The position numbers and the translations under genes were made by a program. From NCBI RefSeq assembly GCF_008369935.1, contig NZ_VTUZ01000008.1:186001-250000 (forward strand): 64,000 bases of DNA. Reading direction: 5' to 3'. Within the stretch, counting starts at the first letter, position 1, and every line of letters begins with the position of its first letter. This DNA is from Paraburkholderia panacisoli. Lineage in GTDB: Bacteria > Pseudomonadota > Gammaproteobacteria > Burkholderiales > Burkholderiaceae. Under the pieces are notes generated by a model, which was not told where the DNA came from, searched no databases, and was given only the letters and a program-made list of their open reading frames with translations. Shown in pieces: positions 1-8,295 of the stretch.

Positions 1-389
1 GCGTCGTGCAGCTTTTTATAGCGCTCCGCAAGCGCCGTGGCGCGCGCGCTGTTTTCGTCACTGGTCTTCTGCGCGCTCATGAACGCGGCGAACGATTGAT
101 CGGCGGCCGTCAGCTGCTCGCGCGCGTGCTGCACGATGTCCGTCGGCTCCGCGCCGCCCCGCACCATGCGCGTGCCGGCGCGCGACAGGTTGATGCGCGC
201 GTCCATCAACCGCTGGGTTGTTTCGTTGACCGCGTCCACCTGTTGCAAAGCAATGTTCGTCAGATCGCCCACGTCGTCATGGGTGCGGGTGAGCGACCAG
301 AAGCCGAGACCCACCGTGACGAGCTGGAAGACGCAGAACGCGGCCAGAACACATAACAGGCCGGATGCGACCTTGATCTTGCTGAACAT
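1..389 (-). CDS. Methyl-accepting chemotaxis protein, N-terminal part (runs off window start)
   Basis: This is the first 129 residues of a chemoreceptor; the rest lies beyond base 1. I read it from the reverse complement starting at the ATG at 389. It begins MFSKIKVASGLLCVLAAFCV, a basic start and a membrane segment, followed by a mostly helical periplasmic region with LMDARINLSRAGTRM, typical of Tar/Tsr-type four-helix ligand-binding domains. In this family the periplasmic bundle is followed by HAMP and a CheA/CheW-binding signalling hairpin, which cannot be seen here. A sigma-28-like promoter lies upstream at 432-458, as expected for a motility-regulon gene. The ligand cannot be inferred. 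Confidence 0.85.
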   Translation of the reverse strand, partial: MFSKIKVASGLLCVLAAFCVFQLVTVGLGFWSLTRTHDDVGDLTNIALQQVDAVNETTQRLMDARINLSRAGTRMVRGGAEPTDIVQHAREQLTAADQSFAAFMSAQKTSDENSARATALAERYKKLHD

Positions 390-431
390 CGAGAACACCT
401 AAAGCAAAGAATGACGGGAACTGCATAAGGG

Positions 432-458
432 TTAACGGCAGGATCGTGCCTAGCTTGA
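432..458 (-). promoter_or_regulatory. Candidate sigma-28 (FliA) promoter for the chemoreceptor
   Basis: On the minus strand TCAA, 15 bases, then GCCGTTAA matches the flagellar consensus TAAA-N15-GCCGATAA at 10 of 12 key positions. It ends about 43 bases before the chemoreceptor ATG. A similar element precedes the Aer-like receptor at 25.8 kb. Confidence 0.5.
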
Positions 459-561
459 GATCAATTTCATCAAAAATCGGCTTACGCGCGCTTTTCATCG
501 GTCAACGTCATTATTGAGATCGTTTCGCGCAACAATGCGACGCACAATTTTCCGAATCACC

Positions 562-591
562 TTGACGCGGCGCATCCACGCTTCCTAGAGT
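562..591 (+). promoter_or_regulatory. Candidate sigma-70 promoter for the thioesterase gene
   Basis: TTGACG at 562-567 and TAGAGT at 586-591 are separated by 18 bases and lie about 63 bases before the thioesterase ATG at 654. The match is moderate; it is a prediction from sequence only. Confidence 0.4.
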
Positions 592-653
592 GGGTAGGGA
601 CTTCAACGCACACCGTGCGGATGCCACCGCGGGCCTTGCCCGAAGGAATCACG

Positions 654-1088
654 ATGACCGACCTTCTCGACCGGGCGCGCGGCGCACTGCATGCCCAGCC
701 GTTCAGCATGCTGCTAGGCGCAGAGTTGATGCACACGGGCACCAGCGAGCTCACCTTGAGCCTGCCGATCCGCGACGAGCTGCGGCAGCAGCATGGCTTC
801 GTGCATGGCGGCGTGCTCAGCTATCTGGCCGACAATGCGCTGACGTTCGCGGGCGCGCTGTCGCTCGGGCCGAAAGTCGTGACCGGCGAATACAAGATCA
901 ACTATCTGCGCCCGGTGATGAACGGCACGCTGATTGCCCGCGCGAAGGTCGTCTACGCGGGGCGGCACCAGGCGACCTGCCAATGCAACATCTATGTGAT
1001 GGAAGGCAATCGCGAAAGACTCGTCGCGGTCGCGCAAGGCACGGTCAACCGGATCGGCGAAAACGGCGAGCACGAACCGGCGAGTTGA
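654..1088 (+). CDS. PaaI-family hotdog thioesterase
   Basis: A 144-residue single-domain hotdog-fold protein. Members hydrolyse acyl- or aryl-CoA thioesters in the cytosol. The motif HGFVHGGVLSYLADNA is the family's HGG catalytic/CoA-binding region, and GEYKINYLRPV is the conserved central strand. The ATG at 654 is chosen because GAAGGA lies 7 bases upstream; a start at 615 would add 13 residues with no ribosome site. The length is normal for the family. The gene stands alone between a divergent chemoreceptor and a PLP enzyme, so its substrate cannot be predicted. Confidence 0.85.
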   Translation: MTDLLDRARGALHAQPFSMLLGAELMHTGTSELTLSLPIRDELRQQHGFVHGGVLSYLADNALTFAGALSLGPKVVTGEYKINYLRPVMNGTLIARAKVVYAGRHQATCQCNIYVMEGNRERLVAVAQGTVNRIGENGEHEPAS

Positions 1089-1381
1089 CGACACCGCTGC
1101 CACTTCCAGGTAGATCACGCCGATATCGGCACGGTCGGCGTGGGCTGCACTTTCAGCACCGAAAAGCTGGGGATTGCGTGCGCCGCCATCCGCCACGCGC
1201 CGGCTGCGCATGCTGGCTGGCGCAGGTCGCGTGCGCGCACTGTGGACCGGCTGCTTCCCTTGCTTCATGAGGAAAGGCCTCGACGCAGAATCGAACAGGC
1301 TCAGCGGCGAGCTGGCCAATCTCTGCGCGCAAGGTTTACAGTCCACCGCGCCATCAATCTCTCGACACCCCAAGGAACCAC

Positions 1382-2734
1382 ATGGACGAACTCGCTCTCG
1401 CCGCCGACGCGGACCGGCGCGCGCACGCTTACCTTGCCGGCATCGGCACACGCCGGGTGTTTCCGGACGCGCCCGCGCTCGCGCAACTCGCGGCCTTCGA
1501 CGAAGCGTTGCCGCTGCACGGCCACGCCCCCGCCGACGTGCTGCGCCTGCTCGACGAAAGCGGCTCGCCGGCAACCGTGGCGTCGAACGATCCGCGCTAT
1601 TACGGCTTCGTGATCGGCGCGGTGCTGCCGGCGGCCGCGGCGGCCGAACGCCTGATGGGTGCCTGGGACCAGTGCGCATCGACCTTCGACAACTCGCCGG
1701 TCGCCGCGACCCTCGAGAAGATCGCGGCGCGCTGGGTGCTCGACGCGCTCGATCTGCCGCGTGAAGCGGCGATCGGCTTCGGCACCAGCGCGACGGCTTG
1801 CACGCTCGTCTGCATTGCGGCGGCCCGGCGCGCGCTGCTGGAACGCAAGGGTTGGGATTTCGACAACGACGGTCTGGACGGCGCGCCGCCGGTGCGCGTC
1901 GTCATCTCCGAAATGGCGCACATCACGGTGAAGAAGGCGTTGCGTGTGCTCGGCTTCGGCATGAAGCGCGTGATCGCCGCGCCCGTTGACGAGCATGGCC
2001 GCATCGATCCCGCCCAATTGCCGCCCCTCGACGACATGACGATCTTCTGCGTGCAGGCGGGCGAAGTGAACACCGGCGAATTCGATCCCTTCGCCGCATT
2101 GATTCCGCGCGCCCAAGCGGCAGGCGCATGGGTCCACGTGGATGGTGCGTTCGGCCTGTGGGCGCGGGCGTCGTCGAAACGGGCGCTGACGGAGGGCATC
2201 GACGGCGCCGACAGCTGGACCACCGACGGCCACAAATGGCTCAACACGCCATATGACGGCGCCATGGCAATCTGCCGCGACGCGCGGTCGGTGTCGGCGG
2301 CAATGAACAGCGACGCGGTCTACTTGAGCGGCGCACACGACGCGCAGAAGAATCTGACCCTGGAGTTTTCGCGCCGTCCGCGCGGCATTCCGATCTGGGC
2401 AGCGTTGCGTTCGCTAGGGCGCAGCGGCGTGCAGCAGATGGTCGACCGGCATTGCGCGCAGGCGTCGCGAATTGCCGATGGCTTGCGTGCCGCAGGTTTC
2501 GAAGTGCTGAATCGCGTCGTGCTGAATCAGGTGCTGGTGCGCGCCAGAACCGATGCGCAGACCGTCGCGGTTCGTGAAGCGGCCCAGGCATCCGGCGAAA
2601 CGTGGTTCGGCGGCACGGTCTGGCAAGGACGGCCCGCGTTTCGCATCAGCGTGTCGTCGTGGCGCACGCAAGACGAGCACGTTGACCGACTCGTCGAACT
2701 GCTTGCGCGGCTGCTTGCGCAACAGCGCGTCTGA
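1382..2734 (+). CDS. PLP-dependent decarboxylase/aminotransferase-fold protein (group II decarboxylase family)
   Basis: 450 residues, the usual length for pyridoxal-phosphate group II decarboxylase relatives. Visible signs are the N-terminal YYGFVIGAVLPAAAAAERL segment, IGFGTSATACTL around the cofactor phosphate site, WVHVDGAFGLWARAS containing the PLP-binding Asp, and TTDGHKWLNTPYD with the Schiff-base Lys. Relatives decarboxylate aromatic amino acids, glutamate or diaminobutyrate; the substrate here cannot be told from sequence. It starts at the first ATG in frame and ends just before a strong hairpin terminator. A monocistronic transcript is likely. Confidence 0.8.
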   Translation: MDELALAADADRRAHAYLAGIGTRRVFPDAPALAQLAAFDEALPLHGHAPADVLRLLDESGSPATVASNDPRYYGFVIGAVLPAAAAAERLMGAWDQCASTFDNSPVAATLEKIAARWVLDALDLPREAAIGFGTSATACTLVCIAAARRALLERKGWDFDNDGLDGAPPVRVVISEMAHITVKKALRVLGFGMKRVIAAPVDEHGRIDPAQLPPLDDMTIFCVQAGEVNTGEFDPFAALIPRAQAAGAWVHVDGAFGLWARASSKRALTEGIDGADSWTTDGHKWLNTPYDGAMAICRDARSVSAAMNSDAVYLSGAHDAQKNLTLEFSRRPRGIPIWAALRSLGRSGVQQMVDRHCAQASRIADGLRAAGFEVLNRVVLNQVLVRARTDAQTVAVREAAQASGETWFGGTVWQGRPAFRISVSSWRTQDEHVDRLVELLARLLAQQRV

Positions 2735-2757
2735 AAGATCGCAGCACCGGAAACAAC

Positions 2758-2792
2758 AAGGCCGTTCCCGCCTCGCGCGGGAACGGCCTTTC
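2758..2792. terminator. Bidirectional rho-independent terminator
   Basis: A 14-bp perfect stem (2758-2771 with 2777-2790) with a 5-base loop is flanked by A-rich and T-rich ends. It sits between the convergent decarboxylase and FAH-family genes and can serve both. Confidence 0.8.
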
Positions 2793-2850
2793 ACATCGGC
2801 AACGCAGTTTACGAAGCGCGAGAGCGACTCCACTGCGTGACTGCGCTGCG

Positions 2851-3699
2851 TTACTCCGCCGCGTACGTCTTCTGCGTCTGCTCGCCGAGACCTTCGATAC
2901 CGAGGCGAACCGTCTGACCCGGCTTCAGGAACACCGGATTCGGCTTCACGCCCATGCCGACGCCCGGCGGCGTGCCGGTGGAGATCACGTCGCCCGGTTG
3001 CAGGCTCATGCACTGCGACACATACGAAACCAGTTTCGCAACGCCGAACACCATCGTCTTCGTGTTGCCGTTCTGGTAGCGATGGCCGTCCACTTCGAGC
3101 CACAGGTTCAGGTTCTGCGGATCGGCGACTTCATCGCGCGTGACGACCCACGGGCCGATCGGGCCGAAGGTGTCGAAGCCCTTGCCCTTGTCCCAGGTGC
3201 CGCCGCGTTCGATCTGCCATTCGCGTTCCGACACGTCGTTGATCACGCAGTAACCGGCGACATAGTCGAGCGCGTTGGCTTCGTCGATATATTTCGCCGG
3301 CTTGCCGATCACCACGCCCAGTTCGACTTCCCAATCGGTCTTCTTCGAGCCGCGCGGAATTTCGACGTCGTCGTTCGGGCCGCAAATGGCGCTCGTCCAC
3401 TTGTTGAAGATGACAGGCTCGGCCGGCACCGGCAGGTTCGACTCCGCCGCGTGGTCCGCGTAATTCAGCCCGATGCAGATGAACTTGCCGATCTTGCCGA
3501 CACACGGGCCCATGCGCGGATTGCCTTCGACCAGCGGCAGCGACGTCGGATCGAGCGCGCGCAGTTTGGCGAGACCTTCGTCGGTCAGCGCGGCGCCGTC
3601 AATATCGCCGATCACCTTCGACAGATCGCGAATCTTGCCTTGCGCGTCGAGCATGCCCGGCTTTTCCTGGCCTTTCGGCCCATAACGAAGCAGTTTCAT
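2851..3699 (-). CDS. FAH-family hydrolase, probable L-2,4-diketo-3-deoxyfuconate hydrolase
   Basis: 282 residues of the fumarylacetoacetate hydrolase superfamily. FICIGLNYADHAAE, then VIFNKWTSAICGP, then DWEVELGVVIGKPA (metal-binding acidic residues) and VISTGTPPGVGMG are the family signatures in the usual order. As the last gene of the deoxysugar operon it would cleave the 2,4-diketo-3-deoxy acid to pyruvate and lactate, the terminal step of the non-phosphorylative L-fucose/L-rhamnose routes. The assignment rests on operon context; the family also includes ureidoglycolate lyase-like and acylpyruvate enzymes. The spacing of 52 bases to the upstream SDR gene fits one transcript. Confidence 0.8.
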   Translation of the reverse strand: MKLLRYGPKGQEKPGMLDAQGKIRDLSKVIGDIDGAALTDEGLAKLRALDPTSLPLVEGNPRMGPCVGKIGKFICIGLNYADHAAESNLPVPAEPVIFNKWTSAICGPNDDVEIPRGSKKTDWEVELGVVIGKPAKYIDEANALDYVAGYCVINDVSEREWQIERGGTWDKGKGFDTFGPIGPWVVTRDEVADPQNLNLWLEVDGHRYQNGNTKTMVFGVAKLVSYVSQCMSLQPGDVISTGTPPGVGMGVKPNPVFLKPGQTVRLGIEGLGEQTQKTYAAE

Positions 3700-3751
3700 C
3701 GTTGTACTTCCCTTTACGTTCAGTAATGTTCGGTTCGCAAATCGGTGCGCG

Positions 3752-4495
3752 TCAGTTCGACCAGCCGCCGTCGATCACATGCGCCTGGCCCGTGGTGAAC
3801 GACGATTCGTCGGACGCGAGATACAGCGCCAACGCCGCGATCTCCTCGGGCTTGCCGACGCGGCCCATCGGCTGACGCGCAACGAACGCTGCTTGCACGG
3901 CGTCCAGCGTCGCGCCTTGTGCCTGGGCCTGCGCGGCGATCCGCTGTTCGAGCGACGGCGACGAGACCGTGCCCGGGCAGATCGCGTTACAGCGTACACC
4001 ACGCGTGACGAAGTCGGCGGCAACGGCCTTGGTCAGCCCGATCACCGCAGCCTTCGAAGCGCCATAGGCAAAGCGGTTCGGCACGCCCTTCACGCTCGAC
4101 GCCGCCGACGACATATTGATGATCGAGCCGCCGCCCTTCTCCAGCATCGCCGGCAGGAACGCGCGGATCATACGGTACATCGCCTTCGCGTTCAGGTCGA
4201 ACGCAAAGTCCCAATCCTCTTCGCTGCATTCGAGAATCGAGCCGGCATGCACGAAGCCCGCGCAGTTGAACAGCACATCGATCGCGCCGATCTCCGCGGC
4301 CAGCGCCTGGATCGCAGCGTTGTCGCACACGTCGAGCTTGCGCGCGTCGACCGGCTTGCCGGCCAGTCCGTCGATGCGGATGTCCGTGGCGATCACGCGC
4401 GCGCCTTCGCGTGCAAAGAGTTCCGCGGTGGCGAGACCGATGCCTTGTCCTGCCGCGGTGATCAGGGCCGTTTTGCCGGCCAGTCTTTGTGTCAT
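3752..4495 (-). CDS. Short-chain dehydrogenase, probable 2-keto-3-deoxy-L-fuconate dehydrogenase
   Basis: 247 residues, classical SDR. Visible are the NAD-binding glycine motif TAAGQGIGLA near residue 15, NCAGFVH, the catalytic Ser in SSAASSVKG, the YGASK catalytic Tyr/Lys pair and a C-terminal GGWSN typical of the family. In the L-fucose pathway an SDR oxidises 2-keto-3-deoxy-L-fuconate to the 2,4-diketo compound, which the FAH-family neighbour then splits. The substrate is inferred from the operon. It lies between the FAH and lactonase genes on the same strand. Confidence 0.8.
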   Translation of the reverse strand: MTQRLAGKTALITAAGQGIGLATAELFAREGARVIATDIRIDGLAGKPVDARKLDVCDNAAIQALAAEIGAIDVLFNCAGFVHAGSILECSEEDWDFAFDLNAKAMYRMIRAFLPAMLEKGGGSIINMSSAASSVKGVPNRFAYGASKAAVIGLTKAVAADFVTRGVRCNAICPGTVSSPSLEQRIAAQAQAQGATLDAVQAAFVARQPMGRVGKPEEIAALALYLASDESSFTTGQAHVIDGGWSN

Positions 4496-4514
4496 CTACG
4501 ACTCCATTTGAATG

Positions 4515-4554
4515 GGCTGCTTGTAGGCTGCTTATAGGCTGCTTGTGGCCTGCT
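4515..4554. repeat. 11-base tandem repeat between SDR and lactonase genes
   Basis: About 3.6 copies of GGCTGCTTGTA with single substitutions fill the short gap upstream of the SDR start. It is non-coding and inside an operon. Confidence 0.7.
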
Positions 4555-4568
4555 GACTCTTCCAGAAA

Positions 4569-5399
4569 TCAAAGGCGGTAAAACGCGGCGGCGTTGTCGC
4601 CGAAAACCGCGTCGCGCTCGGCGTCGCTCAACGACGCCAGCAAGGTGGTCGCCACCGAATGCCAGAGCAGATAGTCGCCGTTCAGATCGAGCACGGGCCA
4701 GTCGCTGCCCCACATCAGGCGCGCCGGACCGAACGACGTCAGCAGATGGTCGACATAGGGCCGCAACGTATCCTCGGTCCAGCCAGGCGATGCTTCGGTG
4801 GCGAGGCCCGACAGCTTGCAATGCACTTGCGGCAGAGCGGCCATGCGCGTGATCGCATCGAGCCAGGTCTGGTAGCCCGCGCCGCCGTCACGGATCGGCG
4901 GCTTCGCGCCGTGATCGACGACGATGCGCAGTGTGGGAAAACGCGTGGCGAAGGTTTCGAAATGCTCGACGTGCCGCGTGTATATCAACGCGTCGAACGC
5001 GAGGTCGTGCGCGATCAGCGCTTCGATAGCCGGTGCGAGATCGGGGTTCGCGATCCAGGCATCGTCCGGCAGATCCTGGAGCATCGGCCGCACGCCCTTG
5101 AACTTCGGCTCGCGCGCGAGCGCCTCGATCACGGTGGGCGCCGTGGGCAACAGCAAGGGCACCCAACCGACCACGCCCGCTATCGACGGTTCATGGCGCG
5201 CGAGGTCCAGCAGGTAACGCGTTTCGTCGAGGGTGGGCGCGGCCTGCACGACCACCGTCCGCTCGATGCCCGCTGTCTCGCGCAACGGCTTGAGATCCGC
5301 CGGGCCGAACGGCCGATAGAGGATTTTCAGTTTCGGCGTGAGCCACTCGTAGTCGCCTCGCGCGGGGTCCCAGTAGTGCTGGTGGGCGTCGATGAACAT
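4569..5399 (-). CDS. Amidohydrolase (COG3618), probable L-fucono-1,5-lactonase
   Basis: 276 residues from the ATG at 5399, which lies 7 bases after the aldo/keto reductase stop; a longer reading to 5525 overlaps that gene and is rejected. MFIDAHQHYWD carries the metal-binding HxH, VVDHGAKPP the downstream His, and LMWGSDWPVLD the catalytic Asp, in the order of COG3618 lactonases. Family members open sugar lactones; an L-fuconolactonase from this COG has been described in Burkholderia. Here it would act between the sugar dehydrogenase and the dehydratase encoded on either side. Confidence 0.82.
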   Translation of the reverse strand: MFIDAHQHYWDPARGDYEWLTPKLKILYRPFGPADLKPLRETAGIERTVVVQAAPTLDETRYLLDLARHEPSIAGVVGWVPLLLPTAPTVIEALAREPKFKGVRPMLQDLPDDAWIANPDLAPAIEALIAHDLAFDALIYTRHVEHFETFATRFPTLRIVVDHGAKPPIRDGGAGYQTWLDAITRMAALPQVHCKLSGLATEASPGWTEDTLRPYVDHLLTSFGPARLMWGSDWPVLDLNGDYLLWHSVATTLLASLSDAERDAVFGDNAAAFYRL

Positions 5400-5406
5400 C
5401 GTCGAA

Positions 5407-6447
5407 TCAATCCTCTGGCGCGGGCGCGCGCGCGTCGAGCAGGCCTTCGTCACGCAACGCGGACCACAGGTCCACGGGGATGGGCTGCCCGAACGACGCG
5501 ACGTTCTCGCGCATTTCGTCGGCACTGCGCGCGCCGGTCAGCACGGTGGCGACCGCCGGATGCGCATACGGAAACTGCAATGCGGCGGCGGCCAGCGGCA
5601 CGCCATGCGCGCGGCACACCGCTTCAAGACGCGCAACACGCTCGATCACTTCGGGCGGCGCGGCGCCGTAGTTGAATTTCAGATCGCCCTCGACGCCGCG
5701 CGCGAGAATGCCTGAGTTGAACGCGCCGCCTAACAGAATGCTGACGCCGCGCGCTTCGCAGGCCGGCAACAGGTCGTCGAGCGTGCTCTGTTCGAGGAGC
5801 GTATAACGGCCCGCGAGCAACGCGCAATCAATATCGAACTCGGCCATTGCGTCGAGAATGACCGCGCCTTCGTTGACGCCGAGGCCGACCGCCTTGATCG
5901 CGCCGGTCGAGCGCAAGCGGTCGAGCGCGCGGAAACCGCCGCCTTCGGTCAGCTGCCGCCAGTAGTGGGGATGCTGGTCGCCGTGCGTGAGACGGCCAAT
6001 GTCGTGTACCAGCAGAATGTCGATTTCGACGAGGCCCATGCGCTGCTGACTGTCTTCGAACGAGCGGATGATGCCGTCGTGCGAGTAGTCGTAGATCGCT
6101 TCGAAGGGCAGCGGGTTTTGCCAGCCTTCGCTGTTGTCGAACGGCGTGGTGCGCGGCACGAAGCGGCGCCCAACCTTGGTGGACAGCACATAGTCGCCAC
6201 GCGGATAGCGGCGCAATGCGTCGCCCAGACGATGCTCGGCTTTTGTGTTGCCGTAGTGCGGCGCGGTGTCGAAGTAGCGCACGCCGGCGTCCCACGCGGC
6301 GGCGACGGTCGCAAAAGCCTCTTCATCGGACAGATCGCGGTACAGGCCGCCCAACGGCGCCGTGCCGAGACCCAATCCGCTCACCTGCAAAGCGCTGCGG
6401 CCAATGCTGCGCCGCTGGCCGATCTTCGAAACGATCGTTGCCGTCAT
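5407..6447 (-). CDS. Aldo/keto reductase, probable L-fucose (D-threo-aldose) 1-dehydrogenase
   Basis: 346 residues with an AKR TIM barrel. YFDTAPHYG supplies the catalytic Asp and Tyr, LSTKVGR the Lys and LLVHDIG the His of the tetrad; LTGARSADEM near the end is a cofactor-binding loop. D-threo-aldose 1-dehydrogenases of this subgroup oxidise L-fucose to the 1,5-lactone using NAD(P). It directly precedes the lactonase gene, as expected for consecutive reactions. Which sugar (L-fucose, D-arabinose or L-galactose) is preferred cannot be told from sequence. Confidence 0.82.
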   Translation of the reverse strand: MTATIVSKIGQRRSIGRSALQVSGLGLGTAPLGGLYRDLSDEEAFATVAAAWDAGVRYFDTAPHYGNTKAEHRLGDALRRYPRGDYVLSTKVGRRFVPRTTPFDNSEGWQNPLPFEAIYDYSHDGIIRSFEDSQQRMGLVEIDILLVHDIGRLTHGDQHPHYWRQLTEGGGFRALDRLRSTGAIKAVGLGVNEGAVILDAMAEFDIDCALLAGRYTLLEQSTLDDLLPACEARGVSILLGGAFNSGILARGVEGDLKFNYGAAPPEVIERVARLEAVCRAHGVPLAAAALQFPYAHPAVATVLTGARSADEMRENVASFGQPIPVDLWSALRDEGLLDARAPAPED

Positions 6448-6470
6448 TGAGTGCGTCTCCTTTGTCGATT

Positions 6471-6496
6471 GGAGTTGGCGCTTTAGCGCTTACTCC
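6471..6496. repeat. 26-base palindromic dispersed repeat, copy 1
   Basis: Imperfect palindrome beginning GGAGTTGGCGC and ending GCGCTTACTCC, in the gap between the dehydratase and reductase genes. The reverse complement of 32368-32393 matches it at 24 of 26 positions. It can form a hairpin in RNA, but there is no T-tract. Confidence 0.75.
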
Positions 6497-6590
6497 AATC
6501 CCATTTGTGTTTTTACCATGCGCGGCCGGGACTTGCCCACCGCGTCCATAGCCTGCTGAAAACGAGCGCGCACCCTGCGCCCGATGCAAC

Positions 6591-7901
6591 TCACTGCGGC
6601 TCGATCGCGAAAACGCGTGCCGCCTGCGCGCCGCTCGACGGCAAGCACGCGGGCCCAACCGGCTCGAACGTCTTGTAAGTCAGAATGAATTCCTGATGCC
6701 CGAGCGTTTCCGATTTGGACGCCGTGCCGCGCGACACCGCCACCGTTTGCTCGAACACTTCGCGGCCCACTTCGTCGAGCGTGCCACGGCCTTCGAGAAT
6801 CCGGCCGGCGTCGACATCCATGTCGCCGGCGAGGTTGCGGTACGTGGCCGGATTCGCGCACACCTTGATGACCGGCGAGATCGCCGAGCCGACCACCGAG
6901 CCGCGTCCGGTCGTGAACAGGATCAAGTGCGCGCCGCACGCGATCAGCTCGCCGATCTCCGCGTTGTCGCTGATGTTCGGAAAGCCGAAGCGCGGTTCGC
7001 CGTCCGGCACCACGTCGAGCAGATAGAGGCCACCGGTCGGCGGAACGTCACCGGGTTTGATGATGCCGACGATCGGCGACGCGCCGCTCTTCGCATACGC
7101 GCCCAGCGATTTCTCTTCCTGCGTGGTGAGGCCGCCGTCCGCGTTGCCGACCGCAAAGCTGCCGTGTCCGAGGATCGAGTAATAGCGCGCAGCCTTCGCG
7201 ACGCACGCAACGATCTCATCGCCGAGTTCCGGCCGCGCCGCGCGTGTCTTCATATGGAATTCGCAGCCCACCAGTTCGCCGGTTTCCTCGAAGATGCATG
7301 TCGCGCCCGCGTCGATCAGATGATCGAACGCGCGGCCCACGGCCGGGTTCGCGGTGATGCCGCTGGTGCCGTCCGAGCCGCCGCAAACCGTGCCGATCAC
7401 CAGTTCGCTCAGCGCCATCGGCACTTTGCGCTGCGCGGCGAGTTGTGCGCGCGCGCCGCGAATCCAGTCGACGCCGTATTGAATCGTGCTGCGCGTGCCG
7501 CCCTTTTCCTGGATCGTCAGCACTTCGACGGGACGGCCGCTCGCGCGCACCACGTCCACCAGATAGTGCTTGTTCATGCTCTCGCAGCCGAGCGACACGA
7601 ACAGCACCGCGCCCACGTTCGGATGCGTGGTGAGCCGCTCCAGCATTTTTTCCGCATAGCCGTTCGGATAGCAGCCGGGAAAGCCGATCAGATGCACCGG
7701 CGGCTCGCGTTCGGCCAACGGGTCGTCGAATGCGTCGAGCGGCTCGCGAAACTGCCCGACGATCTCGCGCGCCACGTGATGCGCACACTCGACCAGATAG
7801 GCCACTGCGACCACATTGCGGATGCCCTTGCGGCCGTCGCTGCGCAGATACCCTTGCAGCATCGGCTGCCGCGCGGCGGTTGCTACGGATGTGTCAGTCA
7901 T
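6591..7901 (-). CDS. UxaA-family sugar-acid dehydratase, large subunit (probable L-fuconate dehydratase)
   Basis: 436 residues matching the C-terminal catalytic domain of altronate dehydratase/galactarate dehydratase (UxaA/GarD family). FPGCYPNGYA, LGCESMNK, TVCGGSDGTSGITANPAVGRAFD and TTGRGSVVGSAISPVIKVCANP are characteristic; the Cys residues probably bind the metal or Fe-S centre. The N-terminal SAF domain normally fused or adjacent is encoded separately just upstream. In this operon the logical reaction is L-fuconate to 2-keto-3-deoxy-L-fuconate, replacing the enolase-superfamily FucD used elsewhere. The substrate is inferred from context. Confidence 0.8.
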   Translation of the reverse strand: MTDTSVATAARQPMLQGYLRSDGRKGIRNVVAVAYLVECAHHVAREIVGQFREPLDAFDDPLAEREPPVHLIGFPGCYPNGYAEKMLERLTTHPNVGAVLFVSLGCESMNKHYLVDVVRASGRPVEVLTIQEKGGTRSTIQYGVDWIRGARAQLAAQRKVPMALSELVIGTVCGGSDGTSGITANPAVGRAFDHLIDAGATCIFEETGELVGCEFHMKTRAARPELGDEIVACVAKAARYYSILGHGSFAVGNADGGLTTQEEKSLGAYAKSGASPIVGIIKPGDVPPTGGLYLLDVVPDGEPRFGFPNISDNAEIGELIACGAHLILFTTGRGSVVGSAISPVIKVCANPATYRNLAGDMDVDAGRILEGRGTLDEVGREVFEQTVAVSRGTASKSETLGHQEFILTYKTFEPVGPACLPSSGAQAARVFAIEPQ

Positions 7902-7943
7902 GATCGTTCCAGCGCGGCACGAGGCCGCGTGATTGTGCGCGTG

Positions 7944-8270
7944 TCAGTGGTGGACGAACTCGTGACCCGCGTCGTGCGTATAGGTCGGCAAGTAGTCGCT
8001 TTCGAGGTTGTGCGTATGCAGATGCGCGCCGCGCGCGACCGCTGCGGTCACGTGGCCGATCACCGCGCCGTAGCGCAGCACCTTGTCGTCTTTCGCGAGT
8101 TCGTGACGCGCCACCTTGTGACCGAGGTCGATGGTTTTGGTCAGCGTCACGCGCTCGCCTTCGATCTCGACCTGCGTGCCCGCATCGAGCCGCGCCGCCG
8201 CGATCAGGCAGTTGTCGGCGGGACTGAGCAGGATCAGGCGCGGGTCGGTTTGCAATGGACGGCTGGTCAA
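7944..8270 (-). CDS. SAF-domain small subunit of UxaA-type dehydratase
   Basis: 108 residues forming an SAF domain: LILLSPADNCLIAAARLDAGTQV at the start and DKVLRYGAVIGHVTAAVARGAHLHTHNL, the usual signature of the UxaA N-terminal domain. It pairs with the 436-residue large subunit that follows after 42 bases. The best start appears to be the TTG at 8270, with GGAG eight bases upstream; no ATG fits. Split small/large dehydratases are common in bacteria and assemble into one enzyme. Confidence 0.82.
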   Translation of the reverse strand: MTSRPLQTDPRLILLSPADNCLIAAARLDAGTQVEIEGERVTLTKTIDLGHKVARHELAKDDKVLRYGAVIGHVTAAVARGAHLHTHNLESDYLPTYTHDAGHEFVHH

Positions 8271-8295
8271 GTGAGGTCTCCGTGATGCGTGGACA

